DNA of 64,000 nt, taken from assembly GCA_900772575.1 (NCBI GenBank), contig CAAHEN010000248.1:1-64000 (forward strand), written 5' to 3'. This document shows positions 62,433-64,000 of this stretch, piece after piece. The translations under genes and the position numbers were made by a program. Within the stretch, counting starts at the first letter, position 1; the number at the start of each line of letters is the position of its first letter. The notes beneath the pieces were generated by a model. The model saw nothing but the letters and a program-made list of their open reading frames with translations, did not search any database and was not told the origin of the DNA. Origin of the DNA: Bacteroidaceae bacterium. GTDB lineage: Bacteria > Bacteroidota > Bacteroidia > Bacteroidales > Bacteroidaceae.

Positions 62433-63029
62433 ATGTCCGGAACCAAACGCATCAAGACAGCCCTCATCTCTGTCTTTCACAAAGATGGGTTGGAGCAGAT
62501 TTTGGCCAAGCTCCATGCCGATGGGGTGAAATTTCTCTCAACAGGGGGAACCCAGCAATTCATAGAATCTCTCGGTTACCCCTGCCATAAGGTAGAGGAC
62601 ATCACCACATACCCTTCCATCCTCGGCGGCCGCGTCAAGACACTCCATCCCAAAATATTCGGCGGCATTCTGGGACGCCGCGCCCTGGCATCCGATACCC
62701 AGCAGATGGCACAGTACGACATTCCTGAAATAGACCTTGTGGTTGTTGATCTCTATCCTTTTGAGGACACGGTGGCAAGCGGCGCCTCGGCAACCGACAT
62801 CATTGAAAAAATCGATATCGGCGGTATCTCGCTGATTCGTGCCGGCGCAAAGAACTTCAACGACGTAGTTATCGTCCCCTCTAAGGCCGAATATCCCCTG
62901 TTGCAAAAGATTCTCGACGAGAAAGGAGCACAGACCGATCTTGATGAACGCCGCACCTTTGCCACACGCGCTTTCGGCGTCAGCAGCCACTACGACAGTG
63001 CCATCCACGCTTGGTTTGAGCAAGCATAA
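62433..63029 (+). CDS. purH: Stand-alone IMP cyclohydrolase domain of PurH
   Basis: 198 aa, only the N-terminal MGS-like half of PurH (full PurH is ~510 aa). It closes FAICAR to IMP, the last purine step. Motifs: TALISVFHKDGLEQIL, FLSTGGTQQFIE, VEDITTYPSILGGRVKTLHPKI in two parts, DLVVVDLYPFE and EKIDIGGISLIRAGAKNF. The AICAR transformylase half is absent: a TAA ends the frame and mreB begins 65 nt later, with no trace of transformylase sequence between. The formyl transfer must come from a separate protein. It has its own promoter and may be co-transcribed with mreB. Confidence 0.9.
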   Translation: MSGTKRIKTALISVFHKDGLEQILAKLHADGVKFLSTGGTQQFIESLGYPCHKVEDITTYPSILGGRVKTLHPKIFGGILGRRALASDTQQMAQYDIPEIDLVVVDLYPFEDTVASGASATDIIEKIDIGGISLIRAGAKNFNDVVIVPSKAEYPLLQKILDEKGAQTDLDERRTFATRAFGVSSHYDSAIHAWFEQA

Positions 63030-63094
63030 CTGAATACGGAGAAGCCAACGGACTTCCTATACCTTATCCCCAATAAGCACCACACGAAAAATAA

Positions 63095-64000
63095 ATGAGC
63101 GCATTCAATATATTCTCTAAGATGTTCTCGTTCACCCAAGAGCTGGCCATCGACCTCGGCACAGCCAACACCATCATCATCAGCGATGACCAGATCACGG
63201 TGAATGAGCCGTCAGTCGTAGCCTTGGACCGACAGTCAGAAAAGATGATTGCCGTTGGCGAGCAGGCCAAACTGATGTATGAGAAGACCAACGACAAGAT
63301 CCGCGTCATCCGTCCACTGCGCGATGGCGTCATAGCCGACTTCAATGCTTGCGAGCAGATGATGCGTGGCCTCATCAAAATGGTCCATCGCGGCAAACGT
63401 CTCTTCTCGCCTTCACTGCGCATGGTCATCGGCGTCCCCTCCGGTTCTACTGAAGTGGAACTTCGCGCCGTGCGTGACTCAGCCGAGCATGCCGGTGGCC
63501 GTGACATTTACCTGCTGTTCGAACCGATGGCCGCCGCTATCGGCATAGGCATAGACGTCAATGCCCCCGAGGGCAACATGGTGGTCGACATCGGTGGTGG
63601 CACAACTGAAATCGCAGTCATCTCATTGGGCGGCATCGTCTCCAATAACTCCATCAAGATGGCCGGCGACGACTTTACCACAGACATCAAGGACTATATG
63701 AGCCGCCAGCACAACGTCAAGGTCAGCGAACGAATGGCCGAGCGCATCAAGATTCATGTCGGTGCCGCCCTGACCGATCTGGAGAACCCACCTGAGGATT
63801 ATGTCGTTCACGGGCCGAACCGCATCACGACCATGCCGATGGAGATTCCCGTCTGCTACCAAGAGATCGCACATTGTCTGGAGAAATCAGTGGCGAAAAT
63901 CGAGCAGGCCATTATCTCCGCCCTTGAAAAGACACCGCCAGAACTCTACGCCGACATCGTTAAGAACGGCATATACCTTACCGGAGGGGGAGCTCTCTTG
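63095..64000 (+). CDS. mreB: Rod-shape determining protein MreB (5' part, cut by window end)
   Basis: 302 codons are open to the window edge without a stop. It is an actin-like ATPase that guides cell-wall elongation with MreC, MreD and RodA. ATP-site motifs: ELAIDLGTANTIII (phosphate 1), MVVDIGGGTTEIAVISLGG (phosphate 2), FEPMAAAIGIG (connect), and YLTGGGALL (adenosine) at the very end. The amphipathic N-terminus MSAFNIFSKMFSF may bind membrane. The gene probably continues ~40 codons and, as usual, into mreC. Confidence 0.95.
   Translation, partial: MSAFNIFSKMFSFTQELAIDLGTANTIIISDDQITVNEPSVVALDRQSEKMIAVGEQAKLMYEKTNDKIRVIRPLRDGVIADFNACEQMMRGLIKMVHRGKRLFSPSLRMVIGVPSGSTEVELRAVRDSAEHAGGRDIYLLFEPMAAAIGIGIDVNAPEGNMVVDIGGGTTEIAVISLGGIVSNNSIKMAGDDFTTDIKDYMSRQHNVKVSERMAERIKIHVGAALTDLENPPEDYVVHGPNRITTMPMEIPVCYQEIAHCLEKSVAKIEQAIISALEKTPPELYADIVKNGIYLTGGGALL

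Overview
The window is chromosomal sequence from a member of the Bacteroidales, most likely Prevotellaceae. The evidence is the repeated Bacteroidetes-type promoter signature (TAnnTTTG about 20 bp after a TTTG-like box) ahead of many genes, the near absence of Shine-Dalgarno sequences, a PPi-dependent phosphofructokinase, an aconitase/isocitrate dehydrogenase/citrate synthase cluster of the Bacteroides kind, secreted proteins ending in the Prevotella-style GRRV...GVYVKANGQKVYIK tail, and the small MKKKY-type peptides that follow them. Gene density is high. I saw no insertion sequence, prophage, CRISPR array, rRNA or integrase: this is core genome with a few lineage-specific inserts.

Layout. 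1-2300: the end of an unknown gene, tRNA-Cys, then on the minus strand a secreted protein followed by a 62-aa MKKKY peptide. 2.6-6.1 kb (minus): a dihydroneopterin aldolase-HAD phosphatase fusion, a GH20 hexosaminidase and a Dabb protein, probably one operon. 6.2-10.8 kb (plus): a shortened MltF-like lytic transglycosylase and a Dna2-like nuclease-helicase. 10.9-13.7 kb: tRNA-Lys, a clostripain-family lipoprotein, and a YeiH transporter on the minus strand. 14.1-19.0 kb: acn-icd-gltA, the oxidative half of the citric acid cycle leading to 2-oxoglutarate. 19.1-20.1 kb: queD-queE for 7-deazaguanine (queuosine) synthesis. 20.2-24.7 kb (minus): mfd and mltG. 24.8-29.2 kb: acyl-CoA synthetase, then map-tsaD-pncC. 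29.2-32.9 kb: an 843-bp structured intergenic region, then the second secreted protein plus MKKKY peptide pair. 33-45.3 kb (plus): PPi-phosphofructokinase, GH25 lysozyme, DUF4105 protein, an alkaline-phosphatase-like protein lacking most catalytic ligands, secA and clpB. 45.5-62.0 kb (minus): a long co-directional block with a BatD-like protein, nadE, aspS, nrnA-like, rpe, a LolC/E-like permease, an aminotransferase, a tightly packed ettA-yigZ-GNAT-phosphoesterase-ttcA set, and an orphan solute-binding lipoprotein with a TPR protein. 62.4-64.0 kb (plus): a stand-alone IMP cyclohydrolase domain and the start of mreB, cut by the window edge.

Themes. Envelope biogenesis recurs (two lytic transglycosylases, lysozyme, SecA, LolC/E-like permease, MreB). 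Pterin chemistry appears twice: queD draws on dihydroneopterin triphosphate, and the folB-HAD fusion acts on the same branch point towards folate. The strongest leads for new biology are the FolB-HAD fusion, which could supply the long-missing dihydroneopterin monophosphate phosphatase step, and the duplicated secreted protein/MKKKY-peptide module, whose peptides share both a leader-like N-terminus and an RxGWxSxxW C-terminus. Others are an isocitrate dehydrogenase carrying NAD-type instead of NADP-type cofactor residues, an apparent pseudo-phosphatase beside secA, an MltF-like enzyme lacking half of its sensor domain, and a PurH reduced to its cyclohydrolase half. Function assignments rest on recognised motifs read by eye; no database search was run.
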